NCBI GenBank assembly: GCA_003454835.1
Contig: DMTA01000281.1
Location: 1-16,966 of the forward strand
Reading direction: 5' to 3'
Length of the DNA: 16,966 bases
From: Achromobacter sp.
GTDB taxonomy: Bacteria > Pseudomonadota > Gammaproteobacteria > Burkholderiales > Burkholderiaceae_B
The translations under genes were made by a program, and so were the position numbers. Of the stretch, positions 7,876 to 16,966 are shown one piece after another; positions within the stretch are counted from its first letter, which is position 1, and every line of letters begins with the position of its first letter. The notes under the pieces are model-generated. The model saw only the letters and a program-made list of their open reading frames with translations. It was not told the origin of the DNA and searched no databases.

Positions 7876-8783
7876 ACCCAGTCCCGCGGTTTGAGGTAGG
7901 CGGCCAGTTCGGCCTCGGGCGTGCCTGATTCCGGCTGCCAATCGTAGCGCCATTGCGCGAGCGGCGGCATGGACAGCAGAATCGATTCGGTGCGGCCTCC
8001 GGACTGCAGGCCAAACAGCGTGCCGCGGTCGAAGACCAGGTTGAATTCGACGTAGCGGCCGCGGCGGTAGGCCTGGAAGTCGCGCTCGCGCTCGGTGTAG
8101 GCCATGCCGCGGCGCTTGTTGACGATGGGCAGGTAGCTGTCCAGGAATGCGTCGCCGACCGAACGGGTCAGGGCGAAGGAGGCGTCGAAGCCGGGCGCGT
8201 TCAGGTCGTCGAAAAAGACGCCGCCGATGCCGCGGGTTTCGTCTCGATGCTTGAGGAAGAAGTATTCGTCGCACCAGCGCTTGTAGCGCGGGTAGTAATC
8301 GGCCCCATGGGGCGCCAGCGCGTCCCGGCACACCGTGTGGAAGTGGCGGGCGTCTTCTTCGAAGGGATAGTACGGCGTAAGGTCGATGCCGCCGCCGAAC
8401 CAGAAGACGTCGGCCTCGTCATGGCCGGGCCGCGCGGCCGCGACGAACATGCGCACGTTCATGTGCGTGGTGGGCACGTACGGATTGCGCGGGTGCAGCA
8501 CCATGGACACGCCCATGGCTTCCCATGAGCGGCCGGCGAGCTCCGGGCGGTGTGCGCTGGCCGACGGGGGCAGTTTGGAACCCTTGACGTGGCTGAACAG
8601 CACGCCGGCGCGCTCGAAGAGCTGGCCGCCTTCGAGCAGGCGCGACAGACCGCCGCCGCCTTCGGGCCGCACCCATTCGTCGGCGCGGAAGGGGCCGCCT
8701 TCGGCTGCTTCCAGCGCGCCCACGATGCGGGCTTGCAGGCCGGTGAGGTAGTCCCGGACAGCGGAGACGGGAAGAGCGGTCAT
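7872..8783 (-). CDS. hemF: Oxygen-dependent coproporphyrinogen III oxidase HemF
   Basis: Aerobic haem synthesis enzyme: oxidative decarboxylation of coproporphyrinogen III to protoporphyrinogen IX with O2. 303 residues, typical length, soluble dimer. Seen: [12 protein letters not shown] 64-75, [15 protein letters not shown] 97-111 with H107, [11 protein letters not shown] 129-139 with D134, [11 protein letters not shown] 184-194 and the conserved C-terminal block [20 protein letters not shown] starting at 244, then [11 protein letters not shown]. It lies 12 bases after purD and overlaps the nadD start by 4 bases. The enzyme implies aerobic growth; no anaerobic HemN is in the window. Confidence 0.97.
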   Translation of the reverse strand: MTALPVSAVRDYLTGLQARIVGALEAAEGGPFRADEWVRPEGGGGLSRLLEGGQLFERAGVLFSHVKGSKLPPSASAHRPELAGRSWEAMGVSMVLHPRNPYVPTTHMNVRMFVAAARPGHDEADVFWFGGGIDLTPYYPFEEDARHFHTVCRDALAPHGADYYPRYKRWCDEYFFLKHRDETRGIGGVFFDDLNAPGFDASFALTRSVGDAFLDSYLPIVNKRRGMAYTERERDFQAYRRGRYVEFNLVFDRGTLFGLQSGGRTESILLSMPPLAQWRYDWQPESGTPEAELAAYLKPRDWV

Positions 8784-8795
8784 GGGCGGTTCCGG

Positions 8796-10103
8796 TTACG
8801 CGTTGGACTTGGGCTTTTGCTGCGACGGCTTGAGCGCGCGCCAGCCGATGTCGGAGCGGTACTGGCGGCCATCGAAATGGATGCGGTCGATGGCTTCGTA
8901 GACACGGTCGCGGGCCATCTTGACTGAATCGCCCAGCGCGGTGACGCACAGCACGCGGCCGCCGGTGGTCTTGGTTTCTTCGCCGTCGAGTTGAGTGGCG
9001 GCGTGAAAGACCATGCAGTCTTCGGCATCGGCGGGCAGGCCGCGGATGACGTCGCCGGTGCGCGGCGTGTTGGGGTAGTTGTGGGCGGCCAGCACGGCGC
9101 CCAGGGCGGTGCGGCGGTCCCAGACGATGTCGGCCTGGTCGAGCGTGCCTTCGACGGCGTGTTCGAGTGCGTCCAGCAGGTCGCTCTTGACGCGCATCAT
9201 GATGGGCTGGGTTTCGGGGTCGCCCATGCGGCAGTTGAATTCCAGCGTCTTGATTTCGCGGTCGGGGTCGTCGCCCGGGGCGATCATCAGTCCGGCGTAC
9301 AGGAAGCCCGTGTACGGGATGCCGTCGCGCGTCATGCCCTGCACGGTGGGCAGAATGATTTCGCGCATGATGCGGTGATGGAGTTCAGGCGTGACGATGG
9401 GGGCGGGCGAGTAGGCGCCCATGCCGCCCGTGTTGGGGCCGCGGTCGCCGTCCTGCAGGCGCTTGTGGTCCTGACTGGTGGCCAGGGCGAGCACGTTGCG
9501 GCCGTCGCACATGACGATGAAGCTGGCTTCTTCGCCGATCAGGCATTCTTCGATGACGACGCGTGCGCCGGCTTCGCCCATGGAGCCGTCGCCCAGCATG
9601 GCGTCGACGGCTGCGTGCGCTTCTTCGAGGGTGGCGGCAACGACCACACCTTTGCCGGCGGCCAGACCGTCGGCCTTGATGACGATGGGCGCGCCTTCCT
9701 GGTCGATGTAGGCATGCGCCTTGGCCGGGTCGGTGAAGGTTTCGTAGCGCGCGGTCGGGATGTTGTGCCGGACCATGAAGGCCTTGGCGTAATCCTTGGA
9801 GCTTTCAAGCTGCGCGGCGGCCTTGGTGGGGCCGAAGATCTTCAGGCCGCGGGCGCGGAAGACGTCGACGACGCCGGCGGCCAGGGGCGCCTCGGGGCCC
9901 ACGACGGTCAGGGCGATCCCCTCGCGCTGGACGAAATCGGCCAGTTCCTCGGCATTGGTGAGCGGGATGTTCTCCATCTGCTCGGCCCGTTGCGTGCCGC
10001 CGTTGCCCGGAGCGACGTACACCTTGTGCACGCGCGGGGAGCGGGCCAGCCGCCAGGCGAGGGCATGTTCGCGGCCGCCCGAGCCAATTACCAGGAGTTT
10101 CAT
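8796..10103 (-). CDS. purD: Phosphoribosylamine-glycine ligase PurD (GARS)
   Basis: Second step of purine synthesis: joins glycine to 5-phosphoribosylamine with ATP, forming GAR. 435 residues, ATP-grasp fold, cytoplasmic. Seen: N-terminal domain MKLLVIGSGGREHALAW, PGNGGT 32-37, ATP-grasp KADGLAAGKG 143-152, DHKRLQDGDRGPNTGGMG 212-229 and metal-binding EFNCRMGDPETQ 288-299. The start is fixed by the canonical MKLLVIGSGGREHA. No strong Shine-Dalgarno is seen upstream. Here purD sits between yebC and hemF rather than with purH as in enterics. The C-terminal ~12 residues (QQKPKSNA) are a short polar tail. Confidence 0.97.
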   Translation of the reverse strand: MKLLVIGSGGREHALAWRLARSPRVHKVYVAPGNGGTQRAEQMENIPLTNAEELADFVQREGIALTVVGPEAPLAAGVVDVFRARGLKIFGPTKAAAQLESSKDYAKAFMVRHNIPTARYETFTDPAKAHAYIDQEGAPIVIKADGLAAGKGVVVAATLEEAHAAVDAMLGDGSMGEAGARVVIEECLIGEEASFIVMCDGRNVLALATSQDHKRLQDGDRGPNTGGMGAYSPAPIVTPELHHRIMREIILPTVQGMTRDGIPYTGFLYAGLMIAPGDDPDREIKTLEFNCRMGDPETQPIMMRVKSDLLDALEHAVEGTLDQADIVWDRRTALGAVLAAHNYPNTPRTGDVIRGLPADAEDCMVFHAATQLDGEETKTTGGRVLCVTALGDSVKMARDRVYEAIDRIHFDGRQYRSDIGWRALKPSQQKPKSNA

Positions 10104-10121
10104 GTTGCGTGAGTCTGAAGA

Positions 10122-10153
10122 GGCGCGCTGGCGGAAGGAGCCGCTGGCGCGCC
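10122..10153. repeat. Inverted repeat between yebC and purD
   Basis: GGCGCGCTGGCGG (10122-10134) and CCGCTGGCGCGCC (10141-10153) form a 13-bp stem with two central mismatches and a 6-base loop. It lies in the 63-base gap between the yebC stop and the purD start. There is no U-run on either strand, so it is more likely an mRNA-processing or stability hairpin than a terminator. Confidence 0.6.
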
Positions 10154-10166
10154 AGGAAAAGGAGAG

Positions 10167-10898
10167 TTACTGCGCTTCGTCGAAAATGACGGTCGTATAG
10201 ACTTCCTGCACGTCGTCCAGGCTTTCCAGGGCGTCGAGCAGTTTCTGCATCTTGGCGGCGTCGTCGCCGGCGAGTTCGGTTTCGTTCAGGGCCTTCATGA
10301 CGATGCCGTCGACTTCGGCCTTCAGGCCGGCCTCGTCGAACGCCTTGCGTACGGCCGCGTAATCGGACGGGGCGCAGACGACTTCGATCACGCCTTCTTC
10401 GTCGGTGGTGACGTCTTCGGCGCCGGCCTCGAGGGCGGCTTCCATGACCTTGTCTTCAGGGGTGCCGGGGGCGAACACGAATTGGCCGCAGTGCTTGAAC
10501 ATGAAGGCGACGGAGCCTTCCTGGCCGAGGTTGCCGCCGTTCTTGGAGAAGGCGTGGCGGACTTCGGCGACGGTGCGGGTGCGGTTGTCGGTCATGCAGT
10601 CGACGATGACCGCCGCGCCGCCGATGCCGTAGCCTTCGTAGCGGACTTCTTCGTAGGCTTCGCCGTCGGCGCCACCGGCGCCACGCTGGATGGCGCGCTG
10701 GATGTTGTCCTTGGGCATGTTGGCGTCGGTGGCCTTGTCCCAGGCCATGCGCAAACGGGGGTTGCTGTCCGGGTCGGGGCCGCCGGCGCGCGCCGCCACG
10801 GTGATTTCACGAATGATCTTGGTCCAGAGCTTTCCGCGCTTGGCGTCTTGGCGCCCTTTGCGGTGCTGAATATTGGCCCATTTGCTGTGTCCGGCCAT
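10167..10898 (-). CDS. yebC: YebC/TACO1 family protein
   Basis: Conserved YebC/PmpR/TACO1 protein, 243 residues. Family members were long annotated as transcriptional regulators; newer work on the family points to a translation role at difficult (proline-rich) sequences. Its role here is not shown. Seen: invariant N-terminus [63 protein letters not shown] and [13 protein letters not shown]. First gene of the minus-strand run and divergent from the ATPase gene at 11058. On the minus strand TAAAAT lies about 35 bases upstream of the start as a candidate -10. Confidence 0.96.
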   Translation of the reverse strand: MAGHSKWANIQHRKGRQDAKRGKLWTKIIREITVAARAGGPDPDSNPRLRMAWDKATDANMPKDNIQRAIQRGAGGADGEAYEEVRYEGYGIGGAAVIVDCMTDNRTRTVAEVRHAFSKNGGNLGQEGSVAFMFKHCGQFVFAPGTPEDKVMEAALEAGAEDVTTDEEGVIEVVCAPSDYAAVRKAFDEAGLKAEVDGIVMKALNETELAGDDAAKMQKLLDALESLDDVQEVYTTVIFDEAQ

Positions 10899-11057
10899 GG
10901 CTTCCCAGGGTAATGTGTCTGCAAAGACGGCATTTTACCGTGCCGGCGGCCCTCCCGTCCGGCAAGAGGGATGCTTGTGTCCATATAGCCACGCGCACAA
11001 GGCGGGCGGCAGGCTCTACACTTGGGCATCCATCTGATCCCTGGTCCGGAGCCGCCC
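10899..11057. promoter_or_regulatory. Divergent intergenic region yebC / yjgR-like
   Basis: This 159-bp gap must hold promoters for both directions. For yebC (minus strand) TAAAAT at 10932-10937 is 5 of 6 to the -10 consensus but has no clear -35. For the plus-strand gene TACACT at 11017-11022 is a 4 of 6 match. An inverted repeat TGCCGG (10941-10946) / CCGGCA (10959-10964) lies behind the yebC -10. These are weak calls. Confidence 0.35.
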
Positions 11058-12596
<1,539 letters not shown>

Positions 12597-12716
12597 GGCT
12601 TATCTACGCAATGCGGCGAATCGGCCTGCCCGTCCGATTCTTAAAGTGGGGTATTGCGTGGCCGGCATTTATGCCTAACATTGCGGGCGGTGTATCAATG
12701 AAAACCAAAGGAAGAC
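12597..12716. promoter_or_regulatory. Intergenic region upstream of tartrate/D-malate dehydrogenase
   Basis: No terminator hairpin is visible after the ATPase gene. A poor sigma-70 candidate is TTGCGT (12654-12659) with TAACAT (12676-12681) at 16 bp. ATTGCG occurs at 12653 and 12680, and the inverted GCAAT at 12609-12613, which could be half-sites for a regulator. The Shine-Dalgarno AAAGGAAG is at 12707-12714. Confidence 0.3.
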
Positions 12717-13787
12717 GTGGTGGCTAAGAAACACAAGATTGCGGTGCTCCCAGGAGACGGGATAGGCAAGGAAGTCGTGCCGGAAGGTTTGAAGGTGCTG
12801 GATGCCGTGGCGACGCGGTTCGGAATCGAGTTCCAATGGGACCATTTCGACTGGAGCTGCGACTACTACGCCAAGCACGGCAAGATGATGCCGGACGACT
12901 GGAAGGACCAGATCGGTCAGCACGAGGCCATTTTCTTCGGCTCGATCGGCTGGCCCGCCACGGTGCCCGACCACGAAGCCTTGTGGGGTTCGCTGTTCAA
13001 GTTTCGCCGCGAATTCGATCAGTACATCAATCTGCGCCCGGTGCGTCTGATGCCCGGTGTGCCGTCGCCGCTGGCCGACCGCAAACCCGGCGAGATCGAT
13101 TTCTTCATCGTGCGTGAAAACACCGAGGGCGAATACTCCAACAGCGGTGGCCGCCTGTTCGAGGGCACCGACCGCGAAGTGGTCATCCAGGAAAGCGTCT
13201 TCACGCGCATCGGCGCCGAGCGCGTGCTGAAGTTCGCATTTGAACTGGCGCAAAAGCGCGGCAAGCACCTGACCGCCGCCACCAAGTCCAATGGCATTTC
13301 GATTTCGATGCCCTGGTGGGACGAGCGGGTTGCGGAAATGGCCGCCAAGTACCCGGACGTGCGCTGGGACAAATATCACATCGACATCCTGTGCGCGCAT
13401 TTCGTGCAGCATCCGGACTGGTTCGATGTCGTGGTGGCCTCCAACCTTTTCGGCGACATCCTGTCCGATCTGGGACCGGCATGCACGGGCACCATCGGTA
13501 TCGCTCCGTCGGCCAACCTCAACCCCGAACGCAAATTCCCGTCGCTCTTCGAACCGGTACACGGCTCGGCGCCGGACATTTACGGCAAGGGCATCGCCAA
13601 CCCCATCGGTCAGATCTGGAGCGGGGCATTGATGCTGGACTTCCTCGGATATCCCGACGCATCGGCCGCCGTGGTCAAGGCAATCGAAACAGTGCTGGCC
13701 GAAGGTCCGCGGACGCGGGATATGAAAGGCGACGCCTCGACGGCCGAAGTCGGCGACGCGATCGCATCGCTGGTCCGAGCCGGTTGA
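12717..13787 (+). CDS. ttuC: Tartrate / D-malate dehydrogenase (TtuC/DmlA type)
   Basis: NAD-dependent, metal-dependent beta-decarboxylating dehydrogenase of the isopropylmalate/isocitrate dehydrogenase family, 356 residues. Likely oxidises D-malate to pyruvate and/or acts on tartrate. Seen: LPGDGIGKEV 11-20, LRPVRLMPG 106-114 with the substrate arginines, VRENTEGEYS 132-141 with Y140, K190 in TKSNGIS, metal-binding D223, D247 and D251, and NAD-binding HGSAPDIYGKG 282-292. VRENTEGEYS and SIGWPA favour tartrate/D-malate dehydrogenase over LeuB. Two tandem GTG codons (12717, 12720) follow AAAGGAAG; the second has the better spacing. It is not adjacent to leuCD, which also argues against LeuB. 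Precise substrate preference cannot be read from sequence. Confidence 0.9.
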   Translation: MVAKKHKIAVLPGDGIGKEVVPEGLKVLDAVATRFGIEFQWDHFDWSCDYYAKHGKMMPDDWKDQIGQHEAIFFGSIGWPATVPDHEALWGSLFKFRREFDQYINLRPVRLMPGVPSPLADRKPGEIDFFIVRENTEGEYSNSGGRLFEGTDREVVIQESVFTRIGAERVLKFAFELAQKRGKHLTAATKSNGISISMPWWDERVAEMAAKYPDVRWDKYHIDILCAHFVQHPDWFDVVVASNLFGDILSDLGPACTGTIGIAPSANLNPERKFPSLFEPVHGSAPDIYGKGIANPIGQIWSGALMLDFLGYPDASAAVVKAIETVLAEGPRTRDMKGDASTAEVGDAIASLVRAG

Positions 13788-13819
13788 TCAAAGTGGCTGC
13801 AAGCTCGTCCGGTCAGTAG

Positions 13820-14779
13820 ATGAACGACTCAATCATTTCTCCCCCGTCCGATCACGTGGGCGGCGGCCGGGCCGACCGCTTCGTGCGCAAGCTTTTCCGC
13901 ATGCTTCGCTCGCGCACGCAGCGGCACAACCAGCACCTCTGGCCGTTCGTCCGGATCTGGCGGGACACAAGCGGCGCGATCAGCGGGTACCGCGCCTTCG
14001 GTCGTTCATTGCCTGTCACGGCACTGTCCCAAGGCTACGATCCCGCCGACAAGGCGGTACATCTGATCCTGACCGGGCCTTCGATCTCCGAGATTCCCTA
14101 TGACCGGATGAATATCGGGGTGGCGATGGGCGTCAATGGCGCCATCGCCCTGTCGCGCAAGTTCGGCCTGCAGTTCAAGTACTACTGCATCATCGACCAG
14201 AACTTCGTGCGAGATCGGATTAACCTGGTGCGCGAGGTCGTCGGATGCGACCTGACCTTGTATGTGTTCCCGGAAGTGCTGCGCTACATCATGCAAGGCA
14301 TTCCCCAAGAGCACATTCGCTGCCGGATCTGCATCATCGAGCGGATTTCCAGGCGTGCTTACGAGCGCAGCGTGGCGCCGGCGGTGCTCAAGCGGATTGC
14401 CGCGGCTTCGGCCGACGTCCAGCTTCTGGATGCAAAGCAGGGGCTGGGCTACAGCTTCGATGCCTCGCTGGGGGTGTTCGATGCCGATACCGTGGCGTAT
14501 GCGGCCCTTCAGGTCCTGATTTCCGGCGGCGCGCGAGAGGTCTACCTGCACGGGCTGGATTTGACGGTGCAGGGCGGACTGCGTTTCTACGACGAGGGCG
14601 GCAAGCCGCAGACCAGCCGTCTGACGCGCAATTTTCCGCGCTTCATCGAGCCGTCATTCCGCTTCGCATCGCCGCTCTGGCGCGCGCGCGGGGTGTCCGT
14701 GTTCAACCTTTCGCCGGTCAGCGCGCTGTCGGCCGACATCATCGAACGCAAGGACTGGCGCACGCTGCTCAAGGATTGA
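13820..14779 (+). CDS. Putative glycosyltransferase-like protein (GT42/DUF115-like features)
   Basis: 319 residues, family not firmly recognised. The central part carries LILTGPSISEIPYDRM 82-97, then MGVNGAIAL 103-111 and YYCIID 121-126. The C-terminal half has GYSFDASLG 210-218 and a segment AALQVLISGGAREVYLHGLD 228-247, followed by YDEGGK 257-262 and a final NLSPVSAL 296-303. A GPS loop plus a late 'G..E/I-Y-L-x-G-x-D' strand and an 'N/P-x-S' C-terminal loop recall GT42 sialyltransferases and the DUF115/MAF group; this is pattern memory, not a search. No signal peptide; the basic N-terminus (about 20-48) could meet a membrane surface. The start follows an in-frame TAG, so ATG 13820 is the earliest ATG; its Shine-Dalgarno is weak. 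32 bases after ttuC, possibly co-transcribed. A surface-glycan role is inferred. Confidence 0.6.
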   Translation: MNDSIISPPSDHVGGGRADRFVRKLFRMLRSRTQRHNQHLWPFVRIWRDTSGAISGYRAFGRSLPVTALSQGYDPADKAVHLILTGPSISEIPYDRMNIGVAMGVNGAIALSRKFGLQFKYYCIIDQNFVRDRINLVREVVGCDLTLYVFPEVLRYIMQGIPQEHIRCRICIIERISRRAYERSVAPAVLKRIAAASADVQLLDAKQGLGYSFDASLGVFDADTVAYAALQVLISGGAREVYLHGLDLTVQGGLRFYDEGGKPQTSRLTRNFPRFIEPSFRFASPLWRARGVSVFNLSPVSALSADIIERKDWRTLLKD

Positions 14780-14783
14780 TTTG

Positions 14784-14808
14784 GCTGTCCAGACGCAGCT
14801 TGGACAGC
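14784..14808. repeat. Hairpin after the putative glycosyltransferase gene
   Basis: GCTGTCCA (14784-14791) and TGGACAGC (14801-14808) form a perfect 8-bp stem with a 9-base loop, directly after the stop at 14779. It has no T-run, and may act with the terminator that follows at 14821. Confidence 0.6.
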
Positions 14809-14820
14809 AGGAGCACCAGC

Positions 14821-14856
14821 AAAAAAACAAGGCGCCGCGAGGCGCCTTGTGCTTTT
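14821..14856. terminator. Bidirectional terminator before emrB
   Basis: ACAAGGCGCC (14827-14836), GCGA loop, GGCGCCTTGT (14841-14850), flanked by seven A's on the left and GCTTTT on the right. The minus-strand U-run is strong and follows the emrB stop (14873) by about 20 bases; the plus-strand tail is weaker and would end the 13820 gene. Confidence 0.88.
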
Positions 14857-14872
14857 GCCGATGCCGAACGTA

Positions 14873-16486
14873 TCAGTGCGCGCCGGCAGCCGCTTCCGCC
14901 GCCCCGCCGCCGCCCGATTTGGACGCCCGCGGCCGCGCGAACCACACCAGGCCCGTCAGCAGCAGGAAGATGATCGCGGACGCGTAGAACACGTCTGTGG
15001 CCGACATCGTGAAGGCCTGCGCGTTGATCAGCCCGTCCACCATGGTGAGCGCCTGCTGGTGCGAGACGCCCAGCCCGTTCTGCAAGGTGTTCATGGTCTG
15101 GTCGAACGCCTGCTGGCCGGGTCGGGCAATCTCGGTCAGTTGCGCGTGATGCATGGTTGCGCGGTTTTCCCATAGCGTCGTGGAAATCGACGTGCCGAAC
15201 GCACCCGCCGTCAGCCGCAGGAAGTTCGACAGGCCGGATGCCGCCGGGATGCGCCAAGGCTCCATGCTGGACAGCGTGATCGACGTGAGCGGCACGAAGA
15301 ACGCCGCCATCGCCGCACCCTGGATGATGGTGGGGATCATCAGCGTGCGCACGTCCGTCTGGGTGTTGAAGCCTGCGCGCATGAAGCAGACCAGCGCAAA
15401 GATCAGGAAAGCGACCGTGACGATCTGCCTGGGATCGCGTGTGGCCAGCATCTTGCCCACGATGGGCGTGAGCAGGATCGCCAGCAGTCCGACCGGCGCG
15501 GTCACGAGGCCCGCGTAGGTCGCCGTGTAGCCCATGTTGCTTTGCAGCCAGAGCGGCAGCAGCACGACGTTGCCGAAGAAGACGCCATAAGCGACCGCCA
15601 GCGTCAGCGCGCCCACCGTGAAATTGCGGACCTTGAAAAGGCGCAGGTCCACCACGGGGTGCGCGTCGGTCAGTTCCCAGATCAGGAAGAACACGAAGGC
15701 CACGAACGCAATTGCCGCCAGCGCGATGATGGTGGGGCTGGCAAACCAGTCCAGCTCCTTGCCCTTGTCCAGCATGATCTGCAGCGCGCCCACCCAGACC
15801 ACGAGCAGGACGAGGCCGAGCTTGTCGATCGGCAACTTGCGCGTGACGGATTCGCGGTTGCCGTAGATGCGCCAGCTGATCCAGGCGGCCAGGAGGCCCA
15901 CCGGCACGTTGATGTAGAAGATCCAGGGCCAGGTGTAGTTGTCGGAAATCCAGCCGCCGAGCAGCGGGCCGGCCACCGGCGCGACCAGCGTTGTCATGGA
16001 CCAGACCGCCAGCGCCATGCCTGCCTTGGACTTCGGAAAGCTGGCCAGCATCAGCGTCTGCGACAGCGGGATCATCGGACCGGCCACCGCGCCTTGCAGC
16101 ACCCGGAAGGCGATCAGCGCCTCGAGCGAGGGCGAGAATCCGCACAGCCAGGAGGCCAGCACGAAGAGCAACGTGGAGATCAGGAACAGGCGCACCTGGC
16201 CGAAGCGCTGCGTCAGCCAGCCGGTCAGCGGCACGGTGATGGCGTTGGCCACCGCGAACGACGTGATGACCCACGTGCCCTGGCTGGTGCTCACGCCCAG
16301 GTCGCCGGAGATGGTGGGGATGGACACGTTCGCGATGGACGTGTCCAACACGTTCATGAAGACCGCGGTCGACAGCGCGATGGACCCGATGATGCGGGTC
16401 GCGCCTTCGAGTGGCGGATGAGTGCCCGGCGGGCGGGCGGTTTCTTGGGGCGCGCCGGCGCCCGCGGGCTGGGCGGCCGTGCTCAT
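14873..16486 (-). CDS. emrB: EmrB/QacA-type multidrug efflux MFS transporter
   Basis: DHA2-family major facilitator, 537 residues with about 14 predicted membrane segments, pumping hydrophobic toxic compounds by proton antiport as part of an EmrAB-TolC type tripartite system. Seen: motif D1 LDTSIANVSIP 47-57, motif A GWLTQRFGQVRLF 89-101, motif C LVAPVAGPLLGGWI 167-180, then WPWIFYINVPVGLLA 186-200. The N-terminus (1-28) is a Pro/Ala-rich cytoplasmic stretch and the C-terminus ends in a Gly/Ala-rich tail. The start overlaps the emrA stop by 4 bases (ATGA), so translation is coupled. No outer-membrane TolC partner is in view; it may lie upstream of emrA, outside the window. Substrates cannot be predicted. 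Confidence 0.95.
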   Translation of the reverse strand: MSTAAQPAGAGAPQETARPPGTHPPLEGATRIIGSIALSTAVFMNVLDTSIANVSIPTISGDLGVSTSQGTWVITSFAVANAITVPLTGWLTQRFGQVRLFLISTLLFVLASWLCGFSPSLEALIAFRVLQGAVAGPMIPLSQTLMLASFPKSKAGMALAVWSMTTLVAPVAGPLLGGWISDNYTWPWIFYINVPVGLLAAWISWRIYGNRESVTRKLPIDKLGLVLLVVWVGALQIMLDKGKELDWFASPTIIALAAIAFVAFVFFLIWELTDAHPVVDLRLFKVRNFTVGALTLAVAYGVFFGNVVLLPLWLQSNMGYTATYAGLVTAPVGLLAILLTPIVGKMLATRDPRQIVTVAFLIFALVCFMRAGFNTQTDVRTLMIPTIIQGAAMAAFFVPLTSITLSSMEPWRIPAASGLSNFLRLTAGAFGTSISTTLWENRATMHHAQLTEIARPGQQAFDQTMNTLQNGLGVSHQQALTMVDGLINAQAFTMSATDVFYASAIIFLLLTGLVWFARPRASKSGGGGAAEAAAGAH

Positions 16487-16966
16487 GATGCGACGTTGGC
16501 GGCGATGATCTTCGCGATCATCGCGTCGACTTCATTGTGGGCGGGCTCGAAGGCGCGGGTCGTCCAGGCCGGTTCCTTGCGCGCCGCCTGCGTCAGCGGG
16601 GCGCCGTCGTCCTTGCCCACATCGACTTCCACGTCCATCGACAGGCCCACACGCAGCGGATGCTGCTTGAGGTCCTCGGGGTCCAACGTGATCCGCACGG
16701 GGACGCGCTGCACCACCTTGATCCAGTTGCCGGTGGCGTTCTGGGCGGGAAGCAGCGCAAAGGCGCTGCCCGTGCCGGCGTCCAGGCCGGCGACGGTGCC
16801 GTGATAGGTGACCGAGCTGCCGTACAGATCGGCCACCATCTTGACCGGCTGGCCGATGCGCATCTTGCGCAGCTGGCCTTCCTTGAAGTTGGCTTCGACC
16901 CAGACCTGGTCCAGCGGCACGACGGTCATGAGCGCGGCGCCCGGGGCGACGCGCTGGCCGACCTGC
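16483..16966 (-). CDS. emrA: EmrA-type membrane fusion protein, C-terminal part (truncated by window edge)
   Basis: HlyD/EmrA-family periplasmic adaptor of the EmrB pump. Only the last ~160 residues are in the window; the frame is open through the right edge, so the ATG at 16929 is an internal Met, not the start. Seen: the beta-barrel and barrel-sandwich region with QVGQRVAPGAALMTVVPLD, VWVEANFKEGQL, NATGNWIKVVQRVPVRI and LRVGLSMDVEVDV, all typical of EmrA. The N-terminal membrane anchor and coiled-coil hairpin must lie to the right. The last ~45 residues are a charged, non-conserved tail. The stop overlaps emrB. Confidence 0.93.
   Translation of the reverse strand, partial: QVGQRVAPGAALMTVVPLDQVWVEANFKEGQLRKMRIGQPVKMVADLYGSSVTYHGTVAGLDAGTGSAFALLPAQNATGNWIKVVQRVPVRITLDPEDLKQHPLRVGLSMDVEVDVGKDDGAPLTQAARKEPAWTTRAFEPAHNEVDAMIAKIIAANVAS

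Noticed and set aside
7876..8331. Upstream extension of the nadD frame (347 codons in total)
   Set aside because: The extra ~150 residues are Arg/Pro/Leu-rich translation of hemF in another frame; the family begins at MKRIGLFGG.
8991..10112. 373-codon open frame antisense to purD
   Set aside because: PurD on the minus strand has every family motif; the antisense frame is Gly/Val/Asp-rich, a typical shadow in high-GC DNA.
14769..16274. 501-codon minus-strand frame overlapping emrB in another frame
   Set aside because: EmrB motifs are in the 14873-16486 frame; the other is rich in Ala, Arg, Gly and His and has no domain.
15542..16804. 420-codon plus-strand frame antisense to emrB and emrA
   Set aside because: Gln/His/Arg-rich shadow of two well-recognised genes; no start signal.

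Overview
The window looks like a high-GC betaproteobacterial chromosome, most likely an Alcaligenaceae member (Achromobacter/Bordetella type). The evidence is the 3' end of a 5S rRNA at the left edge, the uninterrupted order yebC-purD-hemF-nadD-rsfS-rlmH-maf, a DctB/DctD/DctA C4-dicarboxylate system, and an EmrAB-type pump. The genus is inferred from gene content and sequence flavour; no search was run. I see no insertion sequence, prophage, CRISPR array or tRNA.

Layout. (1) Bases 1-296: 5S rRNA tail, its terminator, a short tandem 26-bp repeat and a bidirectional terminator where the rRNA operon meets dctD. (2) Bases 297-5658: the dicarboxylate regulon. dctB-dctD (sensor kinase and sigma-54 activator, overlapping by 17 bp) run leftward and dctA (symporter) runs rightward. 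The region between dctB and dctA holds what looks like a complete sigma-54 control module: two TGTGCGG-type palindromic sites 32 bp apart, an IHF-like site and a near-consensus -24/-12 promoter. DctD carries an unusual Ala-rich N-terminal extension of about 105 residues. (3) Bases 5678-10898, minus strand: a tightly packed housekeeping run of translation and cofactor genes (yebC, purD, hemF, nadD, rsfS, rlmH, maf). nadD appears to start at a TTG that overlaps the hemF stop. (4) Bases 11058-14779, plus strand: a YjgR/HerA-like ATPase, a tartrate/D-malate dehydrogenase (TtuC/DmlA type), and an uncharacterised protein with features recalling GT42/DUF115-type glycosyltransferases. (5) Bases 14873-16966, minus strand: emrB and the 3' part of emrA, overlapping by 4 bp, with emrA running off the right edge.

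How the parts work together. DctB senses external C4-dicarboxylates and phosphorylates DctD. DctD then activates sigma-54 RNA polymerase at dctA, importing succinate, malate or fumarate. The dehydrogenase at 12717 uses a related substrate class (D-malate or tartrate), so it could be fed by DctA, but it lies 7 kb away and co-regulation is not shown. The three convergent junctions are each closed by a strong hairpin flanked by A- and T-runs that would stop transcription in both directions.

Most of the window is ordinary core chromosome. The points that merit a second look are the dctA/dctB control region, the DctD extension, the putative glycosyltransferase and the small tandem repeat. I found no convincing undescribed multi-gene system.
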